Below, in pieces: positions 1 to 5,967 of a stretch of DNA of 5,967 nt; positions within the stretch are counted from its first letter, which is position 1, and each line of letters starts with the position of its first letter. Origin of the DNA: Klenkia sp. (GTDB lineage Bacteria > Actinomycetota > Actinomycetes > Mycobacteriales > Geodermatophilaceae); contig JAOPVM010000166.1 of assembly GCA_025966215.1 (NCBI GenBank), positions 1 to 5,967 of the forward strand, in the 5' to 3' direction. A program made the position numbers and the translations under genes. Under the pieces are notes generated by a model, which worked only from the letters and a program-made list of their open reading frames with translations, did not search any database and was not told the origin of the DNA.

Positions 1-416
1 CCCGTCCCGCGCCGCCGCGACCGGCCGTCGCAGTCCTCGCCCGCCCGGTCCAGGCGCCCGTCGCCGCGGTGTTCGGCGTCCTGGTCGGCGCCGAGATGCT
101 GTACCTCGCCTGGCTGCTCCTCGACGCCGACGCCGGGGCCGACGGCGTGCCGCGCTGGCCCGAGGTCACCCTGCTCGTCCTGGCGGTCTGGGCGGCGGTC
201 GGCGGGCTGCTGGTGTTCCTCGGCCGCGCACGGGGCTGGCTGGTGCTGGCCGCCGGCAGCGTGCTGCCGCTGGTGGGCCTGCTGGGTGTGACGGTGCTCT
301 TCGGCAGCCTCGGCGGGGGCAGCGCGACCTGGTGGGCGGTCCTGTTGACCGTGGGACCCATCGGGTCGCTGGTGCTGGCCTGCCAGCGTCCGGTGCGGGA
401 GTGGACCAGTCGCTAG
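1..416 (+). CDS. Small multi-pass membrane protein of unknown function, 5' end outside window
   Basis: The reading frame is open from base 3 to a TAG at 414-416. The first in-window start codon is GTG at 69, but no purine-rich ribosome binding site precedes it, and it would cut into the first hydrophobic segment, so the true start is probably left of the window. From the GTG there are 115 residues with about four hydrophobic stretches (roughly residues 2-19, 33-51, 57-80 and 87-104). Short linkers separate them: the first is acidic (DADAGADG), the second basic (GRARG). The tail is polar and basic (RPVREWTSR). This fits a small integral membrane protein. I see no catalytic motif and do not recognise the family. 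It ends 9 bases before the dehydrogenase start. The last bases of its frame coincide with a -10-like element for the next gene, so the two need not share a transcript. Confidence 0.6.
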   Translation, partial: RPAPPRPAVAVLARPVQAPVAAVFGVLVGAEMLYLAWLLLDADAGADGVPRWPEVTLLVLAVWAAVGGLLVFLGRARGWLVLAAGSVLPLVGLLGVTVLFGSLGGGSATWWAVLLTVGPIGSLVLACQRPVREWTSR

Positions 417-419
417 GTT
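414..419 (+). promoter_or_regulatory. Possible -10 element for a leaderless FAD dehydrogenase transcript
   Basis: TAGGTT fits the actinobacterial -10 pattern TAnnnT, and its final T lies 7 bases before the A of ATG 426. This is the spacing expected when transcription starts at the start codon. No clear -35 hexamer is seen 16-18 bases upstream, and no Shine-Dalgarno-like stretch lies before the gene. The element also contains the TAG stop of the preceding frame, so chance occurrence is possible. Confidence 0.35.
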
Positions 420-425
420 GACGTG

Positions 426-2090
426 ATGCAGCCCACCGGGAGCCAGGCCGACGTCGTCGTGGTGGGAGCCGGCCTGGCCGGTCTGGTCGCCACCGCCGAG
501 CTCGCCGACGCCGGCAAGCGGGTGCTGCTGCTGGACTCCGAGCCCGAGGCCAACCTCGGCGGGCAGGCGTTCTGGAGCTTCGGCGGGCTGTTCCTCGTCG
601 ACACGCCCGAACAGCGGCGGCTCCGGGTGAAGGACTCCCTGGAGCTCGCCCGGCAGGACTGGGCCGGCACCGCGGCCTTCGACCGACCCGAGGACCACTG
701 GCCCCGGCAGTGGGCCGAGGCCTACCTGCAGTTCGCCGCGGGGGAGAAGCGCTCCTGGCTCCACCAGCAGGGCGTGCGCTTCTTCCCGGTCGTCGGCTGG
801 GCCGAGCGCGGCGGCTACGGCGCGACCGGGCCCGGCAACTCGGTGCCGCGCTTCCACATCGTCTGGGGCACCGGTCCCGGCATCGTCGAGCCCTTCGCCC
901 GCCGCGTCCGGGCCGCCGTGGACCGCGGCCTCGTCGAGCTCCGGTTCCGGCACCGGGTGACCGGTCTGGTGGTCGAGGGCGGCGCGGTGACCGGTGTGCG
1001 CGGGGACGTGCTGGAGCCCAGCGCCGCCGCCCGCGGCGAGGCCACCTCACGCACCGCGGTCGCCGCCTTCGAGATCGGCGCGCAGGCCGTGGTGGTGACC
1101 GCCGGGGGCATCGGGGCCAACCACGACCTGGTGCGCGCGAACTGGCCGGCCCGGCTGGGTCCGGCGCCGCGGCGGCTGCTCTCCGGCGTCCCGGCGCACG
1201 TGGACGGCGCCATGCTGCAGGCCACCGAGGCCGCCGGCGCCAGCGTGGTCAACCCCGACCGGATGTGGCACTACACCGAGGGCATCGCCAACTGGGACCC
1301 CGTCTGGGCCCGGCCCGGCATCCGGATCCTGCCCGGGCCCTCCTCGCTGTGGCTCGACGCCACCGGCACGCGGTTGCCCGGACCGCTCTACCCCGGGTTC
1401 GACACCCTCGGGACGTTGGCGCACATCGGCGGCACCGGCCACGAGCACACCTGGTTCGTGCTCAACCAGAAGATCGTGGAGAAGGAGTTCACGCTCTCCG
1501 GCTCCGAGCAGAACCCCGACCTGACGAACAAGGACCTCAGGCTCCTGCTGACCCGGGTGCGGGGCGGCCCGGCCGCCCCGGTGCAGGCCTTCCTGGACCG
1601 CGGCGAGGACGTCGTCACCGCGGGCAGCGTCGCCGGGCTCGTGGCCGGGATGAACCGGGTCACCGGTGGCACCCCGCACCTGGACGCCGCCGCCATCGAG
1701 GCCGAGATCATCGCCCGGGACCGGGAGACCGACAACCCCTTCAGCAAGGACGGCCAGGTCAACGCCGTCCGCGCGGCGCGGAGGTTCCTGGGGGACAAGC
1801 TCGTCCGGGTCGCGCCGCCGCACCGGCTGCTCGACCCGGCGGCCGGGCCGCTGATCGCCGTCCGGCTCAACCTGCTCACCCGCAAGACCCTCGGTGGTCT
1901 GGAGACCGACCTGTCCGGCCGGGTGCTGCAGCCCGGCGGGGCGGTCTTCCCGGGGCTCTACGCGGCCGGGGAGGTCTCCGGGTTCGGCGGCGGCGGGATG
2001 CACGGCTACCGGTCGTTGGAGGGCACCTTCCTCGGCGGCTGCCTGTTCTCCGGCCGGGTCGCCGGACGGGCGGTCGCCGCCGCGCTGTAG
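426..2090 (+). CDS. FAD-binding dehydrogenase (fumarate reductase/KstD-like flavoprotein)
   Basis: The predicted protein has 554 residues. It opens with a Rossmann dinucleotide motif (GAGLAG at 14-19, after DVVVV) and an acidic residue after the second strand (RVLLLD, D37) to bind the adenosine ribose. The [10 protein letters not shown] stretch (45-54) is typical of this flavoprotein group. The C-terminus has the second FAD contact, [14 protein letters not shown] (511-524), then [14 protein letters not shown]. The whole resembles the 'putative FAD-binding dehydrogenase' family (COG3573 type; relatives include mycobacterial Rv0785), and the length is normal. Such proteins are presumed to oxidise or reduce C-C bonds of an unknown substrate, and no substrate can be read here. 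There is no signal peptide or membrane segment, so a cytoplasmic location is likely. I chose ATG 426 over the adjacent GTG 423 because of the -10-like TAGGTT just upstream. hisI follows after 20 bases. No known step of histidine or tryptophan synthesis needs it. Confidence 0.9.
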   Translation: MQPTGSQADVVVVGAGLAGLVATAELADAGKRVLLLDSEPEANLGGQAFWSFGGLFLVDTPEQRRLRVKDSLELARQDWAGTAAFDRPEDHWPRQWAEAYLQFAAGEKRSWLHQQGVRFFPVVGWAERGGYGATGPGNSVPRFHIVWGTGPGIVEPFARRVRAAVDRGLVELRFRHRVTGLVVEGGAVTGVRGDVLEPSAAARGEATSRTAVAAFEIGAQAVVVTAGGIGANHDLVRANWPARLGPAPRRLLSGVPAHVDGAMLQATEAAGASVVNPDRMWHYTEGIANWDPVWARPGIRILPGPSSLWLDATGTRLPGPLYPGFDTLGTLAHIGGTGHEHTWFVLNQKIVEKEFTLSGSEQNPDLTNKDLRLLLTRVRGGPAAPVQAFLDRGEDVVTAGSVAGLVAGMNRVTGGTPHLDAAAIEAEIIARDRETDNPFSKDGQVNAVRAARRFLGDKLVRVAPPHRLLDPAAGPLIAVRLNLLTRKTLGGLETDLSGRVLQPGGAVFPGLYAAGEVSGFGGGGMHGYRSLEGTFLGGCLFSGRVAGRAVAAAL

Positions 2091-2110
2091 GAGCGCGGGA
2101 GACTGACCGG

Positions 2111-2464
2111 GTGAGCAGTCTCGACCCCGCCGTCTCCGACCTCCTGCGCCGCACCCCCGACGGCCTCGTCGCCGCCGTCGCCCAGCAGCACGACACCGGT
2201 GAGGTGCTGATGCTGGCCTGGATGGACGACGAGGCGCTGCGCCGCACCCTGGCCACCGGCGAGGCCACCTACTGGTCGCGCAGCCGCGGCGAGTACTGGG
2301 TCAAGGGCGCCACCTCGGGCCACCACCAGGCCGTGCACGAGGTCCGGGTCGACTGCGACGGCGACGCACTGCTGCTGCTGGTCGACCAGACCGGTCCGGC
2401 CTGCCACACCGGCGAGCGCTCCTGCTTCCACCGTCCGCTGGAGGTCACCCGTGCGACTCGGTGA
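2111..2464 (+). CDS. hisI: Phosphoribosyl-AMP cyclohydrolase
   Basis: This 117-residue protein opens the adenine ring of phosphoribosyl-AMP, the third step of histidine biosynthesis, in the cytoplasm. Diagnostic motifs are [12 protein letters not shown] (32-43), [22 protein letters not shown] (from residue 52), VDCDGD (80-85) and [12 protein letters not shown] (95-106). D81, D83 and D85 match the magnesium-binding aspartates, and C82, C98 and C105 match the zinc-binding cysteines of the family. It is the stand-alone form without a fused HisE pyrophosphohydrolase domain, as usual in actinobacteria. The GTG start has GGGAG at 2097-2101, nine bases upstream. A longer open frame extends upstream to about 710, but it runs inside the dehydrogenase gene and reads as low-complexity Arg/Gly/Pro/Ala, so it is not coding. 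The gene overlaps trpE by 14 bases, so the two are almost certainly cotranscribed. Confidence 0.96.
   Translation: MSSLDPAVSDLLRRTPDGLVAAVAQQHDTGEVLMLAWMDDEALRRTLATGEATYWSRSRGEYWVKGATSGHHQAVHEVRVDCDGDALLLLVDQTGPACHTGERSCFHRPLEVTRATR
2440..2445 (+). promoter_or_regulatory. Ribosome binding site of trpE inside hisI
   Basis: GGAGGT lies five bases before GTG 2451 and is the closest match to a full Shine-Dalgarno sequence that I saw in the window. It fixes the trpE start within the hisI coding region and suggests that trpE is initiated independently, not only by coupling to hisI translation. Confidence 0.75.
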
Positions 2465-3950
2465 GACCCTGCCGACCGCCGCCGACCTCGCCGCGGCGAC
2501 CGGTCCCGTCGTCCCGGTCACCCGGCGGTTGCTCGCCGACTCCGAGACCGCCGTCGGCGTGTACCGCAAGCTGGCCGGCAACCGGCCCGGCACCGTGCTG
2601 CTGGAGTCCGCCGAGCAGGGCAAGCAGTGGTCCCGGTACAGCTTCGTCGGGGTGCGCAGCGCCGGGGTGCTCACCGAGCGCGACGGCAGCACCCAGTGGC
2701 TGGGGGAGGACCTCCCCGGGCTGACCGACGACCTGCCCAGCGACCCGCTGGAGGCCGTCCGCACGCTGGCCCGGCGGCTGCGCACCCCGCGGGCCCCCGA
2801 CCTGCCCCCGCTCACCGGTGGCCTGGTCGGCTACCTGGGCTACGACGTCGTCCGGCGGCTGGAGCGGCTGCCCGACACCGCGACCGACGACCTGGGCATG
2901 CCCGAGCTCGCGATGACCCTGGTGACCGACCTGGCGGTCCTCGACCACCACGACGGCACGGTGCTGCTCATCGCCAACGCCTTCGGGACGACGGCCGAGC
3001 ACCACGCCGACGCCGTCGCCCGGCTGGACGCGATGGCCGCGGCCCTGGTGGGCGCAGCCCCGCCGGGGGTGGCCACCATGGAGACCACCGAGTCCCCCGA
3101 GGTCACCTCGAACATGGCGCCGGGGCAGTTCCAGGCCGGCGTCGAGGCCGTCCGCGAGCACGTGCGGGCCGGAGACGTGTTCCAGACCGTGCTGTCCCAG
3201 CGGTTCTCCCGGCGCACCGACGTCGACGCCCTGGACCTCTACCGGGTGCTGCGGGCCAGCAACCCCTCGCCGTACATGTACCTGCTGCGCTTCGCCGGCC
3301 GCGAGTCGCCCTTCGACGTGGTCGGGTCCTCCCCGGAGGCGCTGGTCACCGTCACCGGAGACCACGCCGTCGTGCACCCGCCGGCCGGCACCCGCCCGCG
3401 CGGGGGCTCCCCGGAGGAGGACGCCCGGCTCACCGAGGAGCTGCTCGCCGATCCCAAGGAACGCGCCGAGCACGTGATGCTGGTCGACCTCGCCCGCAAC
3501 GACCTGGGCCGGGTCTGCGTGCCGGGCACCGTCGAGGTCGCGGACTTCATGCGGGTCGAGCGGTACAGCCACGTGATGCACCTGGTGTCCACCGTCGCCG
3601 GGCGGGTCACCCCGGGCCGGGACGCCCTGGACGTCTTCGACGCGACCTTCCCCGCCGGCACCGTGTCCGGGGCGCCGAAGCCCCGGGCCATGGAGGTCAT
3701 CGAGTCCCTGGAGCCCACCCGGCGGGCGCTCTACGCCGGCACGGTCGGCTACCTGGACACCAGCGGCGACATGGACATGGCCATCGCCATCCGGACGGCG
3801 GTGCTGCACGAGGGCACCGCCTACGTGCAGGCCGGCGCCGGCGTGGTGGCCGACAGCGACGCCGCGCTGGAGGAGGCCGAGACCCGGCACAAGGCGCGCG
3901 CGGTGCTGTCGGCGATCGCCACCGCCGAGGGGCTCCGGGAGCTCACGTGA
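2451..3950 (+). CDS. trpE: Anthranilate synthase component I
   Basis: This 499-residue protein converts chorismate to anthranilate, the committed step of tryptophan synthesis, using ammonia from a separate TrpG subunit. No glutaminase domain is fused here. The N-terminal region carries LLES (50-53), and NPSPYMYLL starts at 271; both form the tryptophan feedback site in the family, so the enzyme is probably inhibited by tryptophan. Chorismate-fold motifs follow: [12 protein letters not shown] (241-252), SSPEALV, AGTRPRG (312-318), [27 protein letters not shown] (400-410) and [11 protein letters not shown]. It is full length for the family. The stretch before AGTRPRG reads HPPAGT where PIAGT is usual. 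The GTG start is supported by GGAGGT five bases upstream. The gene begins inside hisI, and its stop overlaps the next start (GTGA), so hisI, trpE and the membrane protein look like one translationally tight unit. Confidence 0.97.
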   Translation: MRLGETLPTAADLAAATGPVVPVTRRLLADSETAVGVYRKLAGNRPGTVLLESAEQGKQWSRYSFVGVRSAGVLTERDGSTQWLGEDLPGLTDDLPSDPLEAVRTLARRLRTPRAPDLPPLTGGLVGYLGYDVVRRLERLPDTATDDLGMPELAMTLVTDLAVLDHHDGTVLLIANAFGTTAEHHADAVARLDAMAAALVGAAPPGVATMETTESPEVTSNMAPGQFQAGVEAVREHVRAGDVFQTVLSQRFSRRTDVDALDLYRVLRASNPSPYMYLLRFAGRESPFDVVGSSPEALVTVTGDHAVVHPPAGTRPRGGSPEEDARLTEELLADPKERAEHVMLVDLARNDLGRVCVPGTVEVADFMRVERYSHVMHLVSTVAGRVTPGRDALDVFDATFPAGTVSGAPKPRAMEVIESLEPTRRALYAGTVGYLDTSGDMDMAIAIRTAVLHEGTAYVQAGAGVVADSDAALEEAETRHKARAVLSAIATAEGLRELT

Positions 3951-4609
3951 CCGCGCCCCACCCGACCCCCCGTCCGACCGCGCGCCGGGAGCTCACCGTC
4001 GCCGTGCTCGCCGCGGCCGCCGCCGGGGGGCTGGCGCTGTCGTCGGGCGGGCAGGGCTGGGCCGACGTCACCGTCACCCGCCAGCCGCCGCTGCCGCCGG
4101 TCGAGGAGGTGCTCACCGGCAGCCAGCTGGCCCCGCTCGTCCCGGCCACCGGGCTGCTGCTGCTCGCCGGGGCGGTGGCGCTGTTCGCCGTCCGCGGGTG
4201 GGGTCGGGTGGTGCTCGGCCTGGTGCTGGCCGTCGCGGGGGGAGTGCTCGTGGCCTCCGGGGTGGGCGCCCTCACCGGCTCGGTCGCGGTCTCCCTCGAC
4301 GACCTGGGCGACCAGGTCGGGCTCGGCCAGGCCACCGTGAGCTCCCAGGTCGGTGCCGGGTGGCCGGTGCTCGCCACGGTCTCCGGGGTGCTCGGGCTGC
4401 TGGCCGGTGGCCTCGTGGTGCTCCGCGGACGGCGCTGGCCCGGGCTGGGGCAGCGCTACGAGCGGGCCCCCGGATCCGGTCCGGCACCGGCCGCGGCGCC
4501 GCGTCGGCCCTCCCGTCCGGAGTCAGCGGAGGACCGGCACCAGGCGGCGTGGAAGGCCCTGGACCGCGGGGACGACCCCACCGACGAGACGTCGGCACCG
4601 GGCCGCTGA
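3947..4609 (+). CDS. Trp biosynthesis-associated membrane protein (TIGR02234/Trp_oprn_chp family)
   Basis: This is a 220-residue integral membrane protein with four predicted spans at about 16-33, 62-82, 86-108 and 139-160. After span 1 comes a loop with GGQGWADVTV (34-43), and after span 4 a basic WPGLGQRYE stretch (164-172). The tail is long, Pro/Ala/Arg-rich and polar, and ends in WKALDRGDDPT. This topology, the Trp residue after span 1, the tail motif and the place between trpE and trpC all match the actinobacterial family named for its association with the trp operon. Its biochemical role is unknown. A part in tryptophan or precursor transport, or in sensing, is guesswork. The GTG start shares bases with the trpE TGA (GTGA), and GGGAG lies five bases upstream, so translation is coupled to trpE. 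The 24-bp repeat tract begins at its stop codon. Confidence 0.88.
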   Translation: MTAPHPTPRPTARRELTVAVLAAAAAGGLALSSGGQGWADVTVTRQPPLPPVEEVLTGSQLAPLVPATGLLLLAGAVALFAVRGWGRVVLGLVLAVAGGVLVASGVGALTGSVAVSLDDLGDQVGLGQATVSSQVGAGWPVLATVSGVLGLLAGGLVVLRGRRWPGLGQRYERAPGSGPAPAAAPRRPSRPESAEDRHQAAWKALDRGDDPTDETSAPGR

Positions 4610-4702
4610 CGGTGGACCCCGGGCGGGGCGGTGCCCTCGACCCCGTGCGGGGCCGTGCCCTCGACCCCGTGCGGGGCAGAGCCCTCGACCCCGTGCGGGG
4701 CA
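4607..4702 (+). repeat. 24-bp tandem repeat with hairpin-forming core, four units
   Basis: Three nearly identical units lie at 4631-4654, 4655-4678 and 4679-4702, sharing 21 identical bases. A degenerate unit in register lies at 4607-4630, starting at the TGA of the upstream gene. The common core is GACCCCGTGCGGGGC (GACCCCGGGCGGGGC in the degenerate unit). Within each perfect unit CCCC can pair with GGGG around a GTGC loop. At each of the three unit junctions GGGGC can instead pair with GCCCT around a three-base loop (GGT, CGT, AGA). The same bases serve both hairpins, so they exclude each other. The tract lies between the membrane protein and a -10-like element before trpC. It could be a terminator-like hairpin cluster without a U-tract, a protein-binding array, or simply slippage-expanded intergenic DNA. 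Confidence 0.85.
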
Positions 4703-4719
4703 GAGCGGTCCCGCATCTC

Positions 4720-4725
4720 TAGAGT
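4720..4725 (+). promoter_or_regulatory. Possible -10 element for trpC-trpB
   Basis: TAGAGT matches TAnnnT and sits in the least GC-rich stretch of this intergenic region (ATCTCTAGAGTGA). A start near A4732 would leave a leader of about 68 bases before the trpC ATG. The -35 position falls in the end of the last 24-bp repeat (about 4697-4702) and shows no TTGAC-like sequence, so a weak promoter or an activator-dependent one would be needed. Confidence 0.4.
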
Positions 4726-4752
4726 GACGCCACCGACCCGACAGGCGAGGGG

Positions 4753-4803
4753 ATGCAGGCGATGGTGCAGCGCAGACGAGAGCCGGGGGACCGACGGGCA
4801 TGA
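4753..4803 (+). CDS. Possible 16-residue leader peptide upstream of trpC
   Basis: The frame ATG 4753 to TGA 4801-4803 encodes [16 protein letters not shown]. Its stop overlaps the trpC start as ATGA (4800-4803), the classic arrangement for translational coupling. GAGGGG lies directly before the ATG, closer than an ideal ribosome binding site. The peptide contains no tryptophan, so it does not look like a classical trp attenuator peptide. It has three consecutive arginine codons (CGC AGA CGA) and two more near the end; AGA and CGA are likely rare in such a genome. It matches no family I know. Chance occurrence in a 190-base gap is a serious alternative. Confidence 0.25.
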   Translation: MQAMVQRRREPGDRRA

Positions 4804-5609
4804 ACGTGCTCATGGACATCGTGGCCGGGGTGCGCGAGGACGTCGCGGCCCGCCAGGAGTCGACCCCGCTCGTCGAGGTCCAGGCCGCCGCCCGGGACGC
4901 CCGGCCGGCGTTGGACGCCCTGGCCGCGCTGCGCGCACCCGGCGTCGGCGTCATCGCCGAGGTCAAGCGCAACAGCCCCTCCAAGGGTGCGCTGGCCGAC
5001 ATCGCCGACCCCGCGTCGCTGGCCGCCCAGTACGCCGCCGGCGGTGCCCGGGTGATCAGCGTGCTCACCGAGCGTCGTCGCTTCCACGGCTCCCAGGCCG
5101 ACCTGGCCGCCGTCCGCGCCGCGGTGGACGTGCCGGTCCTGTGCAAGGACTTCGTCGTCTCCAGCTACCAGGTGCACGAGGCCCGGGCGTACGGCGCGGA
5201 CGTCTGTCTGCTCATCGTCGGCGCCCTGGAGCAGAACGCCCTGGTGGGGCTGCTCGAGCGCATCGAGTCCCTCGGCATGACCGGGCTGGTCGAGGTGCAC
5301 ACCGAGGCCGAGGCCGACCGTGCGCTGGAAGCCGGCGCCTCGGTGATCGGCGTCAACGCCCGCGACCTGACCACGCTGGACGTCGACCGCAGCACCTTCG
5401 AGCGGATCGCCCCGGGTCTGCCCACCGAGGTCGTCAAGGTCGCCGCCTCCGGCGTCCGCGGCCCGCACGACCTGATCAGCTACGCCGGTGCCGGTGCCGA
5501 CGCCGTCCTGGTGGGGGAGGGCCTGGTCACCGCCGCCGACCCGCGGCAGGCCGTCGCCGACCTGGTCACCGCGGGCTCGCACCCCGCCACCCCGCGCGCC
5601 ACCCGCTAG
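4800..5609 (+). CDS. trpC: Indole-3-glycerol phosphate synthase
   Basis: This 269-residue TIM-barrel enzyme decarboxylates and cyclises CdRP to indole-3-glycerol phosphate, the substrate of tryptophan synthase. Family landmarks in order are [12 protein letters not shown] (52-63, with E54 and K56), [22 protein letters not shown] (from 113, with general-acid K116), [11 protein letters not shown] (162-172, with E165), IGVNARDL (183-190, with N186), ASGVRGP (216-222, with S217) and the phosphate-binding [11 protein letters not shown]. The residue before S217 is Ala216, where the family almost always has Glu (AESG). It is a single-domain TrpC without fused TrpF. The ATG at 4800 gives the usual N-terminus for actinobacterial TrpC ([17 protein letters not shown]), and GGGGGA at 4785-4790 can serve as ribosome binding site. 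trpB follows after 24 bases. Confidence 0.97.
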   Translation: MNVLMDIVAGVREDVAARQESTPLVEVQAAARDARPALDALAALRAPGVGVIAEVKRNSPSKGALADIADPASLAAQYAAGGARVISVLTERRRFHGSQADLAAVRAAVDVPVLCKDFVVSSYQVHEARAYGADVCLLIVGALEQNALVGLLERIESLGMTGLVEVHTEAEADRALEAGASVIGVNARDLTTLDVDRSTFERIAPGLPTEVVKVAASGVRGPHDLISYAGAGADAVLVGEGLVTAADPRQAVADLVTAGSHPATPRATR

Positions 5610-5621
5610 GGACCGCCGCGC

Positions 5622-5627
5622 CACAAT
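5622..5627 (+). promoter_or_regulatory. Possible -10 element for a leaderless trpB transcript
   Basis: CACAAT, a one-mismatch form of TAnnnT, ends 7 bases before GTG 5634, the spacing expected for transcription starting at the start codon. The 24-base gap between trpC and trpB has no good Shine-Dalgarno sequence, and no -35 hexamer is visible. A secondary promoter inside the operon is the proposal; trpB is probably also read from upstream. Confidence 0.3.
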
Positions 5628-5633
5628 GGGCGG

Positions 5634-5967
5634 GTGACTGCCACGACGCACCTGCCCACCCCTGAAGCGAGCCTGACCCGGCCGCGTCCGGAGTGGCCGG
5701 ACGCGACCGGTCACTTCGGCCCCTACGGCGGCCGGTTCGTCCCCGAGGCGCTCATCGCCGCGCTGGACGAGCTGTCCGAGGCCTACGAGACCATGCGGGC
5801 CGACCCGGTCTTCCTCGCCGAGTTCGAGCGGCTGCACCGGGACTACACCGGTCGGCCCTCCCCGATCACCGAGGTGCCCCGGTTCGCCGAGCACTGCGGC
5901 GGGGCCCGGGTGCTGCTCAAGCGCGAGGACCTCAACCACACCGGTTCACACAAGATCAACAACGTCC
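5634..5967 (+). CDS. trpB: Tryptophan synthase beta chain, N-terminal part (runs off right edge)
   Basis: The frame opens at GTG 5634 and continues through the window end, giving 111 complete codons of a protein normally near 400-430 residues. The TrpB signature is plain: [15 protein letters not shown] (26-40), [16 protein letters not shown] (72-87) and [17 protein letters not shown] (94-110), where K107 is the lysine that binds pyridoxal phosphate. The enzyme condenses indole with serine to give tryptophan, in a complex with TrpA, which would be expected just downstream. The first 25 residues form the short variable extension common in actinobacterial TrpB. An ATG at 5626 is in another frame and stops after three codons, so GTG 5634 is the best start. 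No frameshift or missing residue is seen in the part present. Confidence 0.95.
   Translation, partial: MTATTHLPTPEASLTRPRPEWPDATGHFGPYGGRFVPEALIAALDELSEAYETMRADPVFLAEFERLHRDYTGRPSPITEVPRFAEHCGGARVLLKREDLNHTGSHKINNV

Noticed and set aside
710..2110. Long + strand open frame leading into hisI
   Set aside because: It overlaps the dehydrogenase in another frame and reads as Arg/Gly/Pro/Ala low complexity. The HisI family begins at about 2111.
2445..3890. 481-codon open frame on the minus strand opposite trpE
   Set aside because: It is a composition shadow of a GC-rich gene: Gly/Val/His/Gln-rich low-complexity sequence with no recognisable domain, wholly opposite a clear TrpE.
2627..3946. Long + strand open frame leading into the Trp-associated membrane protein
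   Set aside because: It is out of frame inside trpE with Arg-rich nonsense content. The GTG at 3947 with GGGAG upstream gives the family's normal N-terminus.
4607..4702. CRISPR array
   Set aside because: The units are 24 bases and directly abutting, with no spacers between them and no cas genes nearby, so this is a simple tandem repeat.
4456..4716. Minus-strand small protein with repeated APHGVEG units
   Set aside because: The peptide repeat is only the translation of the 24-bp DNA repeat, which stays in frame because 24 is divisible by three. The rest is antisense to the membrane protein tail and shows no family features.
4610..4800. Classical trp attenuator leader peptide with tandem Trp codons
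   Set aside because: I found no short frame with a ribosome binding site and consecutive TGG codons before trpC. The only candidate short frame has no Trp.
4631..5665. 344-codon + strand open frame starting in the 24-bp repeats and overlapping trpC
   Set aside because: Beyond the repeat-encoded peptide (units of 8 residues) it runs out of frame through the unmistakable trpC and has Arg-rich shadow composition.
4719..5939. 406-codon minus-strand open frame opposite trpC and trpB
   Set aside because: Shadow composition with no motif, opposite two well-identified enzymes.

Overview
The window comes from a very GC-rich genome with strong G/C preference at third codon positions, frequent GTG starts and tightly packed or overlapping genes. 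Together with the gene order this points to a high-GC actinobacterium, perhaps Geodermatophilaceae or a relative; the family-level guess is inference from general look, not from a search. All supported genes lie on the + strand.

Layout. (1) The 3' part of a small multi-spanning membrane protein of unknown function runs in from the left edge (1-416). (2) A 554-residue FAD-binding dehydrogenase of the fumarate reductase/KstD-like fold follows (426-2090). (3) hisI (2111-2464) encodes the zinc enzyme of histidine step 3. (4) trpE (2451-3950) overlaps hisI by 14 bases and has a good ribosome binding site inside hisI. (5) A Trp-operon-associated four-helix membrane protein (3947-4609) overlaps the trpE stop in a GTGA junction. 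(6) A 190-base intergenic interval follows. It holds a 24-bp tandem repeat (three near-identical units plus one degenerate unit), a -10-like element and a 16-codon reading frame whose stop overlaps the trpC start. (7) trpC (4800-5609) comes next, then the first 111 codons of trpB (5634 to the right edge).

The genes form a joined histidine/tryptophan biosynthesis block. Its order (hisI, trpE, membrane protein, trpC, trpB) matches the arrangement known in mycobacteria and related actinobacteria. TrpE makes anthranilate from chorismate with a separate glutaminase subunit (TrpG, not here). TrpC closes the indole ring and TrpB condenses indole with serine. trpD is not in the window. No trpF is seen, as expected where the bifunctional isomerase PriA serves both pathways.

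The genes themselves are largely ordinary core metabolism. The points that merit attention are the repeat and leader region between the two halves of the trp genes, an apparent Glu-to-Ala change at a conserved active-site position of TrpC, and two probable leaderless starts. I found no CRISPR array, RNA gene, insertion sequence, phage gene or defence system.
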